DNA of 64,000 bases, from positions 100,938,346-101,002,345 of the forward strand of contig CM068826.1 in assembly GCA_028554795.2 (NCBI GenBank). Direction: 5' to 3'. This DNA is from Sinohyriopsis cumingii (lineage: Eukaryota; Mollusca; Bivalvia; Unionida; Unionidae). The notes under the pieces were generated by a model. That model made no database searches. It saw nothing but the letters and a program-made list of their open reading frames with translations, and was not told the origin of the DNA. Shown piece by piece: positions 46,480-57,900 of the stretch (position 1 is the stretch's first letter; each line of letters opens with the position of its first letter). The position numbers were made by a program, and so were the translations under genes.

Positions 46480-48925
46480 ATAAGATAAAAAACATATAAT
46501 GATTACAAAAACAAACACCATGAAATTGGAAAACATTATTTTAAAAAATATGCATGAATTCATTCTAGAGTTGTATCGAAATAGCTAATTATCTGACTGA
46601 TCTGTAAAGTTAAAATGTCCTGTTTGTGGCATGATTTTACACACATAAAGATATTGAAAAGACATCCTTGATATGCAAAATTTATTTTATGATTATTAAA
46701 TGAGCTATATCCACCCCTATTTCATCATTTGCCTACTTAGTATTCAAACAGGAGAGAATTAACAGATGTGAATCAAATGAAAAATTCCGTTAAGGTGAAA
46801 TCGAATTATCACTAACCAAATTTGGAAGTTACATGCACAGAACTTAAGTAAATATATAGAAAGATAAATATATTATACAGTGGTCAAACATTTATCATCA
46901 AGATAATCAGTCCCAGAATGAAACATTTAATTTCAGCAATATGTTTTTCATTATCATGCTCTTAAGACCTGTGACTAAACATGCAAGCAATCATAAACTG
47001 TTGAATGCATTCAATGTTCTTTTAAATGTATATACATGTACTTGCTTCAGTTGGTGATTGGATAACTTTGCTGAACATATCAAGAATTACATTTGTATCG
47101 ATAGTTCTGTTGTAAATGAAGTCTTATTAAAACAACACACAACATGTAAAAACAAGGCGTCAATCTATATTGCCTTCCCAAATTTAAAAGGTTTTTAACA
47201 ATAGCCAAAATGCTCAGGATGTTCTACTGGACCAACTTGTATTTATAACTTGACAGAACATTTATTTAGAGCTGCATTAGACTGAATATTCTTACTCATT
47301 TAGTCTTTTTTCAGTATGTTTAATACAGAAGGCGATGCAGGAAAAAAACTGTTTAAAACTTCCAATCAGCGATACAAAACACCTTTACGTGGTACCTTGA
47401 ATTAGCAAATGTATAAACTAAGTGATTGGGAAGGTGAACCAAGAGAGTGTTGTACCATTAAAGTATATTCTTGTTCATTCATGGCTCCAAAACAATAAAA
47501 CAGGATAAACTGTTTGTAAAATGGTATTAGACAATTATCCCCATCCACTAAATCTATGCATACATCTACTCTCATAGAACTATGTTCTTCACTTCTGCAA
47601 TTACTGAACTTTAAATCTATTTAGGAGGTTTCAATTCAGTTAACATAGATAAGTTGTTGTTGTTGTTGTTATCGATGTTTTAGTCTATCATTATTCTTTG
47701 TGTTGAGGTTGAGATAAAACACTATACAGAATACAACATAAATAAATTTGTATGCATCATCGATTTATTCAACCAAAGTGACTTGAAAAATGAAAAGTCT
47801 CCATGAAATACACAATATGGGTGACACAAACATTTGTTCTTATTTTCAACTTTACATCTGCACATCCCGAGAGAGAGAGAGTGAGAGAGAGAGAAGATCC
47901 GTATGCATATTATGCAACGAAAATATTACTTTATTTTGTCAAAAAGCAAATAGTCATTGCTGATAAGACGAGTTTCCTGCCATAAATGCTTTAAGCCAGG
48001 GGTATTTGCTTGACTGAGGGGTGTCAAACCCTGGTATGATTCCACTAGAAGTCATAAGTTTACCCCAAATTTCCAAAGACTTCTATACAACTTCAGTTAT
48101 AAATTAGAAAGCCCGGCATGTTCATGCTATACATAAAATTTTTGCTAATCAGTGCAAGACCACAGATCTAAAAATTTGCCAAATATCTATCAACCGCACA
48201 TCTGCATGGTTTCTCTTCATCAACTTTCTGTACCATCAGCAGTTCACGCCATAGAAACTATACAACTATCCTCTAACACAGGGAACTATTTTTACTGCAC
48301 CACCTTAGGCCAGTCAATTCATGGTTTCAAGGCATATTTCACCAGTACAACTGCATCACATTTACCACCATGGCGACATAAACGGTATCTGCTGAATCCC
48401 TTCTTGTTTATTCCTTTGTGTAATTTACCAATCTCCTGCCGTAAATACTGCCACTGCAGTCACACCACCAATGTACACCATTAGGTTTTAATAGGGACTA
48501 TATTACTCCAGGGACACCCATGCGGTTTTGACCTGAATTCACTAAAAGTCAACCATAGCATCATGGAAACTCACTAACACTTCACTTCCATGACATTTGC
48601 TCCTATTAAATGGCTAATTATTTTGGGCTAAGGAATATTTCCATTGTATCCAGTTTCAGTAATCAAACAAGTAATCACACAAATCTAAGAATTCTTTAAA
48701 ACAGGGTGCTATAACCAAATGTGCATACTCCAAATTTATTACAAAAAGATCTCCAAAGCGGTGGCTTAGTCCGAAATGTGTTATGTCATACTAAAGTCTA
48801 ATTGCAGGACAATCAGTCAATCAATAAATTCATCAGTCAGTCAATAACAACAAGATATATATTCAAAAAATAATGTAATTACTCTAAAGAACAGTTGTAG
48901 ACAAAACCTTTATGGAAATTACAGT
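46480..48925. other. Intron, no gene supported
   Basis: No exon of the polycystin-like gene was found. On the - strand, 48355-48484 contains a 40-odd codon open stretch (...Y-R-L-C-R-H-G-G-K-C-D-A-V...) ending in a stop, but it has no good acceptor and no recognised domain. A (GTT)n run lies at 47656-47670 and a (GA)n run at 47870-47895. Confidence 0.4.
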
Positions 48926-48929
48926 TACT

Positions 48930-49258
48930 TAATACTAGTATGTGATTTAGATTTGATTTTAACGTAACTTTAACAATTTTTCAGTCATATCACCACGGTG
49001 TCTGCAGTGTGACAGTTTATAGTTATGTCAATCATTGGGGCATTACGCCCCAGACATGTAGCATCATGTCCCACACAGTCACATTATTTTTACACCAGGC
49101 TGACTATTCATAACACTAACCTCCTAATGCTGAGAACCTAGCAAGGCAGCTGTTAGTACCATTGTCATGTCTTTGTTATGATTCTGCCTTGGTTCAAACC
49201 CACAACCTCCTGCATCCAAGGCAAATGCTCTAACCACTACCACCTGAGCAGTCGTACT
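48930..49258 (-). repeat. tRNA-derived SINE, family A, copy 4
   Basis: Full length in reverse orientation: the tRNA head (on + as CTCTAACCACTACCACCTGA), the B box as GGTTCAAACCCACAACCTCC, then the shared body down to AACTTTAACAATTTTTCAGT. Confidence 0.87.
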
Positions 49259-49578
49259 GATTGTTAAGACTGGATTAGATGTGCAAATATGTCCTTGTTG
49301 GTCATAATGTACCAATGTCCATGGTCTCCATGATTTTTGTCGAATAGTGTGCATCCTTAGTTTGTATGGATTATACAAAATATTTGTGTAAATGTGTATG
49401 TCCTAGCTTGCATTGCTAAATTTCATATTCCTTAGAACTGATAATACAGTTCCCTCCTTGGTACATCACCATTTGCTATTAATTTACTGCCTCAAACAGT
49501 ATTTCTTTTTGCTCTAACATTGCCAGAACAAATGTCCTCGGTACACAATTCCATACGCAACTCCTTGATATCCACCAA

Positions 49579-49579
<1 letters not shown>

Positions 49580-49656
<77 letters not shown>

Positions 49657-49658
49657 CC
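49580..49658. repeat. (TG)n microsatellite, about 78 bp
   Basis: A TG run with one TT interruption, 120 bp upstream of the REJ exon at 49780. Confidence 0.99.
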
Positions 49659-49779
49659 ATTCTTCTCTTTAAATTCCATATTTAGGTTAGTTTTCAGATG
49701 CTGGTTGGGCATCTTTATTCCATGAACATATTTATAGTATAGTTTGCAATATTACAAATAACTTTATTGTCTATTGCAG

Positions 49780-49955
49780 ATGTGTGGTGAATTGTCGCAG
49801 CAAGGTGAACCCTTCATCAGAGTTTGGTGTGGTCAGTAACTGCACAGTCTGTCACCCCTTGGACAATATCAAGTATCTCTGGTCTTTGTATTTACAGGGA
49901 AAGGACTCTGTGCAATTTGACTTGGTGCCAAACCTACAATCCCTTCTAGCTACTA
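49780..49955 (+). CDS. Exon: REJ module, middle part
   Basis: A 176-bp exon entering in phase 2 (acceptor ATTGCAG) and leaving in phase 1 at a strong GTAAGT donor. It encodes R-C-V-V-N-C-R-S-K-V-N-P-S, then C-T-V-C and Y-L-W-S-L-Y, the N-C/N-P and Y-x-W pattern that follows the first REJ block in polycystin-1 proteins. The open frame continues past this donor to a second donor, GTATGT at 50025, also in phase 1. Use of that donor would add 69 bp (23 codons) containing a C-S-C motif. I prefer the upstream donor because it is stronger and gives tighter REJ spacing. Confidence 0.85.
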
Positions 49956-50024
49956 GTAAGTTATCTCCCTTGAACAATTCCTGCTCCTGTCAATATAAAG
50001 GTGTCAATTTAGAATGTAGAAGAG
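49956..50024 (+). other. Possible alternative exon extension (69 bp)
   Basis: Between the GTAAGT donor at 49956 and the GTATGT donor at 50025 the REJ frame stays open for 23 codons, including C-S-C and a further Cys. Both donors leave the same phase, so either splice form reads into the exon at 54133. The form used cannot be told from genomic sequence. Confidence 0.35.
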
Positions 50025-50059
50025 GTATGTATTGTTACCCTTGTCCCTTTGTCTGTGAC

Positions 50060-51650
50060 CTCATGGTTTAGTTTTGTGCTTTGGTCAGTGTCTGACATTT
50101 CAAGTCACAGAGCTCTGGATCTTGGTATGCAGATGTAGTTTGGTGAGTACCACACACAGCAACCAAAAGTAGGACAGTGTGACCTAACTTCTTACTCCTG
50201 CAACTTTTTGTGAAGTTTTGCATTGAGGTACGTTTCTAAAACATTGTTTGGCACAGAGTCATGCAGCATGGCTTGAAGATATGTCTTGGGGAGTGCAACT
50301 TCAATCTTACCATAATTAGATCACTGTAACCTATATTTGATGTTCTAGCGACCTCTTTAGTTTTGCATTTACATCAGTTTCCCAGGCATTTGTCGTCACA
50401 GAATCATATAACTTTGTATTAAGATGAATAGTGGTCACTGTATATCATGAGAAAAGGAAAAGATGATGAGGATCAGTTCTAGTACACATTACACAACATT
50501 ACACATCAGATTGATTTACACATTACACAACATTACACATCAGGTTGATTTACACATTACACATATTACATATCAGGTTGATTTACACATTACAAAAATC
50601 TACATATCAGGTTGATTCATTGATAATGCTGATAACATTTTATTTAAACAACATTATTTACCTATTAGAAAGATCTTTGTTAACAGAATCTTTGATTAGT
50701 AATATTTTAGCCTTCATATGGTTTCTTAATTATTGTAGTTCCTACCGAGGCATCCCATATACATGTCCACACAGTATGTCTCGTTGCATTATCTGTTTGC
50801 TTCATCAAATATGTGTATGTAACAGTAGGAAACAATATCAGAATGTTCCTAGTGACTTTTTTTAACCTAAATAGCAGGATATATTCAACAAAAACATAGT
50901 TTACATAGAGAATCCTGTAATAAATGGTAAAAGACATGTAGCAGATGAAACAATCAGAAGTTGAGCATGGTATGGCATGCATGTTTTAATAGCACAATAT
51001 TGTTCATTAAGTCTAACTGGCATGTATGGGATGTTGGGTTTTTAATTTTTATGATTAAATGGCATCATTCTGGTTATTGTAAACCATATGCATGTACAGA
51101 AATTTGGTAAGCATTGCAGCCTTATTTATGCAACTTGGTATGAAGATGTGTATTGGTCATTACATCATCTCATCAAAAGTAGGTCACTGATCTATATATC
51201 ACATTTAAGTGACTTTGATTAAGTTTTGCATTTGGGTCAGTATCTGTGGCATTATTGGCTACAGAGACTGCAGTTTAGTATGTAGATTCAACAGTAACAA
51301 TAAATATCTCAATAACATCAATGAAACCCCATTAGAACTTGGTCATTGTAACCTACAGTACATGTTTCAGTGACTTTAAATTAAGTTTTATCTGTATGCC
51401 CCTGTTTCTCATGCATTATTTGCTACAGAGTGATGCAAATTTGTATGTATATAAGGTTTTGCTGAGTACATCACTATCATACCAAAGCGGGTTGCAGTGA
51501 CCTATAAATCATGTCTTAGTGACTAAAGTTTTGCATTTAACTAAATTTTTCAGTCATTATTAGGTGTGCGACTTTGTGAATCAATGCTTCTTAGTGAGTA
51601 CAATGCAGCCTCACCAAATTAAGTCAAGATAATATATATTTCACACCTCA
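50060..51650. repeat. Degenerate array of about 180-bp units
   Basis: Units share GGTCACTGTAACCTA(T/C), TTTTGCATTT(A/G)(C/G)(A/G)TCAGT, CAGAGTGATGCA and TGTATGAAGAT(G/T)TGT-like phrases. A short (TTACACAT...CAGGTTGATT) array at 50483-50613 lies inside. No exon-like frame. Confidence 0.5.
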
Positions 51651-51854
51651 ATTTCCATTTATGTTAGTTTCATTTATACATTGGACTAGAGTGTTGCATG
51701 AAACAGGGATGCTGGGGCATTTATGTTCATTGAGCACAATTTGATTTTTGCTTTAAAATGCGCCACAGTTTACTCAACATTAGAATTGTTAGATATATTT
51801 AAATGAAAGGTTACTGTAGCATACATTGGGATTAGATGATGTGTTGCAAACCCT

Positions 51855-52830
51855 AGTCAGATAAACAGGCTTGTATATCAGATAGACAGACTTGCATATC
51901 AGGTAGACAGGCGTGCATATCAGATAGACTTGCATATGAGGCAGACAGACTTGCATGTCAGGAAGACAGGCTTGCATATCAGATAGGCAGACTTGCAAAT
52001 CAGATAGACAGACTTTTATATCAGATAGACAGACTTGCATATCAGATAGACAGACTTGCATGTTAGATAGACAGGCTTGCACAATCATATAGATAGCCTT
52101 GCATATCAGATAGACAGACTTGCATATCAGATAGACTTGCATATTAGATAGATACACTTGCATATCAGATAGATACACTTGCATATCAGACACACTTGCA
52201 TATCAGATAGATAGGCTTGCATATAAGATAGAGAGACTTGCATATCAGATAGACAGGCTTGCATATCAGATAGACCAGAGGTGGGCAAACTTTCTAGTGC
52301 AAGTTCCGCATACACAAATTTACACCTTGTCGCGGGCCGCATAGTTGATTAAGTAAAATAATTATTATTTGAAATAGCAAAAACAAAAGGTTTTTCTAAA
52401 TAACATCTTAATTAATTTTCAGTTGTTAATATGTTGTTAATATTTGAAAACTTAAACTTAAACTTCAAAAGAAGCACATTTATTTGATAAACAGAGTAAC
52501 ATAAACAGAGTCAGTGCGAATGATGACTTGTTCCTAGGCCACATGAAAACCCTTGGCGGGCCACATGAAAGCCCTTGGCATGCAGCCTACAGGCCATAGT
52601 TTGCCCACCCCTGAGATAGACAGACTTGCATGTTAGATAGACAGGCTTGCACAATCAGCTAGATAGGCTTGCATATCAGAGAGACTTGCATATCAGCTAG
52701 ATAGGCTTGCATATTAGATAGACAGACTTGCATACCAGATAGATAGGCTTGCATATCAGGTAGACACACTTGCATACCAGATAGATAGGCTTGCTTATCA
52801 GATAAACAGGCTTGCATATCAGGAAGACAG
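51855..52830. repeat. 21-bp minisatellite, about 30 copies, split by a hAT-like insert
   Basis: Unit AGATAGACAGACTTGCATATC (7 codons) with many variants (AGGCTTGC, AGATAGATAGGCT). The array runs 51855-52275 and resumes at 52614-52830. Repetitive open frames on - come from the unit length. Confidence 0.93.
52276..52613. mobile_element. hAT-type MITE inserted in the 21-bp minisatellite
   Basis: The 338-bp block starts CAGAGGTGGGCAAACTTTCT and ends CATAGTTTGCCCACCCCTG, an inverted pair of the CAGGGGTGGGCAAAC type known from hAT elements. It also carries CGGGCCGCATAG and GGCGGGCCACATGAAAGCCC near its ends, as hAT MITEs of this type do. AGATAGAC flanks it on both sides (52268-52275 and 52614-52621), an 8-bp duplication as expected for hAT, although the same octamer is part of the host minisatellite unit. 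No transposase. Confidence 0.85.
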
Positions 52831-52839
52831 ACTCATGCT

Positions 52840-54130
52840 GAGGATAAGAAGGATTAAGATAAGGATGAAAATGATGACATTAATGATAACAATGGCAACA
52901 TACTAATGGTTACTAAAGATGACTAAACCTGCTGTTTTTTATATTTAAAACAGAAAATTTAAGTTTAAAACATAAACAGATATTCAATCTTTTCACAAAA
53001 CTGGCCAATTTTAAATGATATATCAGCTGGTATATTTGTTCTGTATTTGCAATAAAATCATCACATGGCTTAATAAGCTGTTATCAATGATCTTAAACTA
53101 TGTAACAGAAAGAAGTGAAACCAATAATTTAAGTAAAATTAGCAAACAATTTATTTTTCTAGAATACAAAGTGAAAATTCAAAAGACACTTAGATTATTG
53201 TGAATTAAATCCCAGATAATCCTAAATGCTCTATTACAAATCCAGAAGTATAGAATGTTCCGAATCAATTCCAATAGTCTTGAAAGTTCTGATGTACAAG
53301 TAGTCTTGCTGTATCACATTGATGTAACTGGGTCTGAAAGATTCGATGAAATCCAGCATTTCTTTGAATGAATACTCAATAATCCCAGAGTAGTGTTTTA
53401 GTCCAAAAAGCCAATGAGCACTTTGTAATTCCAATGAATAATTGAATGAATAAATCTTCTCAAATTATATCTGAACACACCATTATATAATTACATGGAC
53501 TGAACTTAAGATAGGAATGAATAATTTTGCTGACCTTATCTTTTCATGTACTAATTTTACTTCATCTAAGACACAATAAAAGGTCCTGGATGTGGTCATT
53601 TCAAATGAAAATGCCATCAAATTGTAAACATGTTCATTTCTAGAACATTCTAAGTTCATAAATAAGATTTGGCCTTGAACTCAAATCCATTGGGAGAATT
53701 AATGAACCTCCAAAGTGGAGAGTTCCAAAGAAGAGTAGGTTAGCTAACTCTTATTGTTTGTAAATACACTTAAAGGGGGAGACTGTTTGTCCATATGGGC
53801 TTCTTATGATGAATTTTAACTGCATGACATTTACCAAAATTATCAGTTATGTTACATCACTGATAGAAATATGGAGATTCTCTTGAATATAATTTTTCTC
53901 AGAATGGCATAATCTGATATTTAAAACAAAATGTACTTGATTTTGGAACACACAAGCATACTTTAAACAAAAAAGGTATTTGTTTTAAAAGATAGGATTA
54001 GATTTTGTTTCTTCACAAATAGGTGGCCTCTTTTTGAGTTACTTTATTGCTAAACATTTACCTAATATAAAAAAGAAATATACAATTTGAAATAACTAAA
54101 CAAATAAAAGTTCAAAATTATTGTTTGTTC
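52840..54130. other. Intron, nothing recognised
   Basis: AT-rich intron between the 21-bp array and the last REJ exon. No element or array with clear borders. Confidence 0.45.
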
Positions 54131-54132
54131 AG

Positions 54133-54303
54133 ATATTAGTGGTGTGGGAATTGTCTTCAAACCAAGGACTCTTATTGGAGGACGTCTCTACAAACTCCGT
54201 TTAGATGCAGTGATGTATGGCTATACACCCACCTTCACTGAATATAAGTTCATCACCAATCTTCCTCCTTATGGTGGGAAATGCAAAATAGAGCCTGAGA
54301 CAG
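54133..54303 (+). CDS. Exon: REJ module, continuing
   Basis: A 171-bp phase 1-1 exon, acceptor TTGTTCAG and donor GTATGT. It encodes G-I-V-F-K-P-R-T-L then G-G-R-L-Y-K-L-R-L, and ends with N-L-P-P-Y-G-G-K-C-K-I-E-P. The last part matches the N-x-P-P-x-G-G-x-C motif of REJ/polycystin-1 proteins. Its open phase-1 end requires at least one more exon, but none was recognised between 54304 and 64000, so the following intron is longer than 9.6 kb. Confidence 0.9.
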
Positions 54304-54483
54304 GTATGTCCTCACAAGGTTCCTAATATTTCTTTTTGTATTAGCTCTACTTGTTTATGCAAACAGCGCTATAGGCAGCTATCTAACCTTAGTATTACCA
54401 TAAGGTGACCTATTTTAAAATTTTAGTGGCCATTTCAGCTTACAGGTTGCCAATCCTTAATAATTTAGACATCTTAAATATTG

Positions 54484-55495
54484 AGAGCAGAAATCAGTGA
54501 GTGGGGAATTACAGGTAGAAGATGGTATAAATCAGTTGAGTGAGGAATTACAGGTAGAAGATGGCAAAAAGTGAAGGAGTGGGGAATTATGGGTAGAAGA
54601 TGGTAGAAATCAGTTGAATGGAGAATTACAGGTAGAAGATGGCAAAAAGTGAAGGAGTGGGGAATTATGGGTAGAAGATGGTAGAAATCAATTGAGTGGG
54701 GAATTACAGGTAGAAGATGGCAAAAAGTGAAGGAGTGGGGAATTACAGGTAGAAGATGGTAGAAATCAGTTGAGTGGGGAATTACAGGTAGAAGATGGCA
54801 AAAAGTGAAGGAGTGGGGAATTACGGGTAGAAGATGGTAGAAATCAATTGAGTGGGGAATTACAGGTAGAAGATGGCAAAAAGTGAAGGAGTGGGGAATT
54901 ATGGGTAGAAGATGGTAGAAATCAGTTGAGTGGAGAATTACAGGTGGCAAAAAGTGAAGGAGTGGGGAATTACAGGTAGAAGATGGCAAAAAGTGAAGGA
55001 GTGGGGAATTACAGGTAGAAGATGGTAGAAATCATTTGAGTGGGGAATTACAGGTAGAAGATGGCAAAAAGTGAAGGAGTGTGGAATTATGGGTAGAAGA
55101 TGTTAGTTGAGTGGGGAATTACAGGTAGAAGATGTCAAAAAGTGAAGGAGTGGGGAATTACAGGTAGAAGATGGTAGAAATCAGTTGAGTGGGGAATTAT
55201 AGGTAGAAGATGGCAAAAAGTGAAGGAGTGTGGAATTATGGGTAGAAGATGTTAAAAATCAGTTGAGTGGGGAATTACAGGTAGAAGATGGCAAAAAGTG
55301 AAGGAGTGGGGAATTACAGGTAGAAGATGGTAGAAATCAGTTGAGTGGGGAATTACAGGTAGAAGATGGTAAAATCCGTTGAGTGGGGAATTTACAGGTA
55401 GAAGATGGCAGAAATCAATTGAATGGGCAATTAAGGTAGAAGATGGTAGAAGTCAGTTGAGTGGGGAATTACAGGTAGAAGATGGCAAAAAGTGA
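54484..55495. repeat. 39-bp minisatellite with 78-bp dimer structure
   Basis: Two monomers, TGGGGAATTACAGGTAGAAG followed by ATGGCAAAAAGTGAAGGAG or by ATGGTAGAAATCAGTTGAG, alternate for most of about 25 copies. Order breaks only near the 3' end, where the second type repeats. The - strand stays open for 171 codons across part of it. Confidence 0.95.
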
Positions 55496-55499
55496 AAGT

Positions 55500-56510
55500 T
55501 TTAATAAAGGCAGATTAAAGAATAATTATAAAAAGGATAAGGTTATTTTAACACCTTTCTGACAGAAATATCAACATTCATCATCTGCTTCAACCTCAGA
55601 CCAGTCATTAGATTCACTAATCTGCTAAACCATCTTGTACACCTTGCCTGGCTTCAAAGTCACTGCTAAAAGCATTACTCTTCTTCTGCAGATACATGTG
55701 GCCATATTTGCATTTGATAGTTTTTCAACTGAAGGTAATTGTTCTGCCTACTTAAATGTCCACATTTATCTCCATTTCCTTACAATTAGTGGAGCTGGAT
55801 TTACAGATCATGTATTATGCTGGTCATCTATATAGCTGTAAACCATTCTAGTCACAGTCTAAGGTGATCATTTCCTCCTCAAGTAATTGGAGGTCTAGAA
55901 TAAAAAGCAAAATGATTTCCAGTCTGATACCTCCATCAAGTTCCATAATTTGGAATACAGTCTTTCTTTTGGTTGGACACTGAGTAATTCTCACATTCAT
56001 CTTGCATTTTTTTATCCCTCTTAGTAATCAGTGTTACCAACCCTTATCTTGTTCTGGTTATTGTTTTATTTTGTTTCTGTTCAGCATTGTGACCATATGC
56101 CTCACAGGCTGTGATAAATGCAGCCATATTAAAGGCTGTTTGGAATACGCAGATTGGCATGTACTTCATGCACATGCACACACATATGTCCTTTTTGCTA
56201 CCTTTGATCAAACAAGGTGTGGGACTTGGCTGAAAACCACTGTTCCTATAAGGATAAGAAGAAGTTACCTGCTGAGATTCTTTCTATGGTACAGAAATTG
56301 TCTGCTTCAGAATGGGAAGGACACTGTCAGTTTCTGTGGAAGGAAGTTAATCCTCTTCTCCATGGGGAGGGAATGATGGGTTAATCCATTTCCCTTCCAC
56401 CATCCTTTGAGAGGAAATAGGATAGTGTATCCACAGCCATTATGTCCTATTCTCCATGGAGGGAGATAAGAAGGAATTGTCATGTCTTGTCATGAGAGTG
56501 AAGACAGTAT
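55500..56510. other. Probable decayed transposable element, unclassified
   Basis: A less AT-rich stretch with broken frames. 55880-55945 (GTAATTGGAGGTCTAGAATA...CAGTCTGATACC) resembles 57842-57890 (GTAATTGAGGGTCTGGAATA...CAGTCAGATACC), so two copies of one unknown element seem to flank the 42-bp array. No diagnostic domain. Confidence 0.35.
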
Positions 56511-56659
56511 GCAAATTCTAAAATTTTGGTGGACATATGTAAGCTCCAAGTTGCCTCAGGCCCTTCTCTTTTGATGTCCCCATTTTCATAAAACTATACA
56601 GGTCAGCTGATGGTTTAGAGCAAGTTGGAGTACCTTGGACAAAGTAGTGAACAAAGGTG

Positions 56660-57050
56660 GGATTTCTTATCTCATAACAATATGCATGGATTGTTGTTCT
56701 CTCATTTCTTATCTCACAACAATATGAATGGATTATTGTTCTCTCATTTCTTATCTCACAACAATATGTATGGATTATTGTTCTCTCATTTCTTATCTCA
56801 CAACAATATGTATGGATTATTGTTCTCTCATTTCTTATCTCAGAATAATATGTATGGCTTATTGTTCTCTCATTTTGTATCTCACAACAATATGTATGGA
56901 TTATTGTTCTCTCATTTCTTATCTCACAACAATATGTATGGATTATTGTTCTCTCATTTTGTATCTCACACCAATATGTATGGATTATTGTTCTCTCATT
57001 TCTTATCTCACAACAATATGTATGGATTATTGTTCTCTCATTTCTTATTA
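56660..57050. repeat. 42-bp minisatellite, about 9 copies, open in several frames
   Basis: Unit TCTCACAACAATATGTATGG then ATTATTGTTCTCTCATTTCT and TA. As 14 stop-free codons in two + frames and one - frame, it yields 142-194-codon open frames that overlap. A regular exchange of CATTTCTTATC and CATTTTGTATC marks sub-families. Confidence 0.95.
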
Positions 57051-57339
57051 TGAACATAAAAGAAACATAGAATTTAAGCTTCAAAATGACAAATGGGAAC
57101 ACAGACAGATAGAAAAGAATGCAAGGACTGGAAAGAAAATATCAGTAACACAGAAAAGATATGATTGAAATAGAAAAAATTGAAATAGATGTGATTGAAG
57201 GAAATTATAGCAAATTAGATGTATTTAGTATAAATATTTGAGTGCAGGAAGACACGATAACTGCATGAAATCAAAGGAAAAGAAGGATGATATTGTGAAT
57301 GATGAAGTGACTAAGACATCAGATTGCTGTATGTTCTTT

Positions 57340-57900
57340 TTTTGGGGTGGCTTAATCCCTACCATGGCATCCCAAAATCTCAGGAATCAACAACACCATT
57401 TGTTGGCTGCTTAACTGGCTAAAAAGTATTCCCAACCAGAGATCTAGTTATCCAAAGTCTAAACGTTTTAAGTTGGGGTCTCAGCAGACCCCCTTTAAAA
57501 CTCTTCACCCTTCATTCATAAATCAGGCAGCCAAATGAGTATGAATTCTACCAACCCCATCACACTCCCTAAGGATGAAGGCAGCTGGCCCTAGTGAGTC
57601 ACACTCTCTCCTTCCTTTCAGACTTATGATTGGACCTAATAGACAATGCATGGATCCACTCCACAAAAAGAAACTGGTTCGCAGCGTTGCTTATTGGACC
57701 ATCCACCTCTATTAAGAACCCCAATTTGGTTTCACCATACCATTTTTATGGCAGTAATACATTATCTGCTACTATTTTGTTGCTTTATATTTTCCATGTA
57801 CTTGTCCCAGTATTAAGTTCAAGAAGGTTATTCTACCAGTGAGTAATTGAGGGTCTGGAATAAACCATGTGATCCCAGTCAGATACCCGAGTCCACTCCC
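57340..57900. other. Probable decayed transposable element, unclassified
   Basis: Less AT-rich block with broken frames and the element phrase shared with 55880-55945. No domain recognised. Confidence 0.3.

Larger units (their letters stand above)
4739..54303 (+). other. Polycystin-1/REJ-like gene, internal part (14 exons)
   Basis: Fourteen exons with GT/AG borders join in one frame: 4739-4855, 6558-6680, 9370-9489, 10207-10323, 12292-12411, 18578-18697, 19643-19768, 25626-25753, 31050-31266, 34377-34523, 37766-38051, 42036-44672, 49780-49955 and 54133-54303. They sum to 4605 bp, or 1535 codons. Domain order is EGF_CA x7, SEA, EGF_CA, about seven PKD repeats, then REJ. PKD repeats followed by REJ are the mark of the polycystin-1/sea urchin REJ family, which are large cell-surface proteins with a GAIN/GPS autocleavage site, a PLAT domain and membrane helices. 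Those last parts are not visible here and are inferred to lie downstream. The first exon starts in phase 1, so upstream exons (at least a signal peptide) are missing. The N-terminal EGF/SEA arrangement differs from human PKD1, which carries LRR, WSC and C-type lectin domains. Family assignment is firm; orthology to a named PKD1-like gene is not established. Confidence 0.85.

Noticed and set aside
48355-48484. Possible - strand terminal exon with a Y-R-L-C-R-H-G-G-K-C stretch
   Set aside because: Only about 42 codons, a purine-rich sequence before the candidate acceptor, and no recognised domain or partner exon.
51789-52342. Repetitive open frames on - (L-I-C-K-S-V-Y-type)
   Set aside because: They come from the 21-bp minisatellite and run into the hAT-like insert.
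54474-54989. 171-codon open frame on the - strand rich in H-L-L-P
   Set aside because: It is the complement of the 39/78-bp array, with no independent evidence of coding.
56518-57168. Overlapping open frames of 142-194 codons on both strands
   Set aside because: Produced by a 42-bp tandem repeat; no non-repetitive coding sequence is attached.
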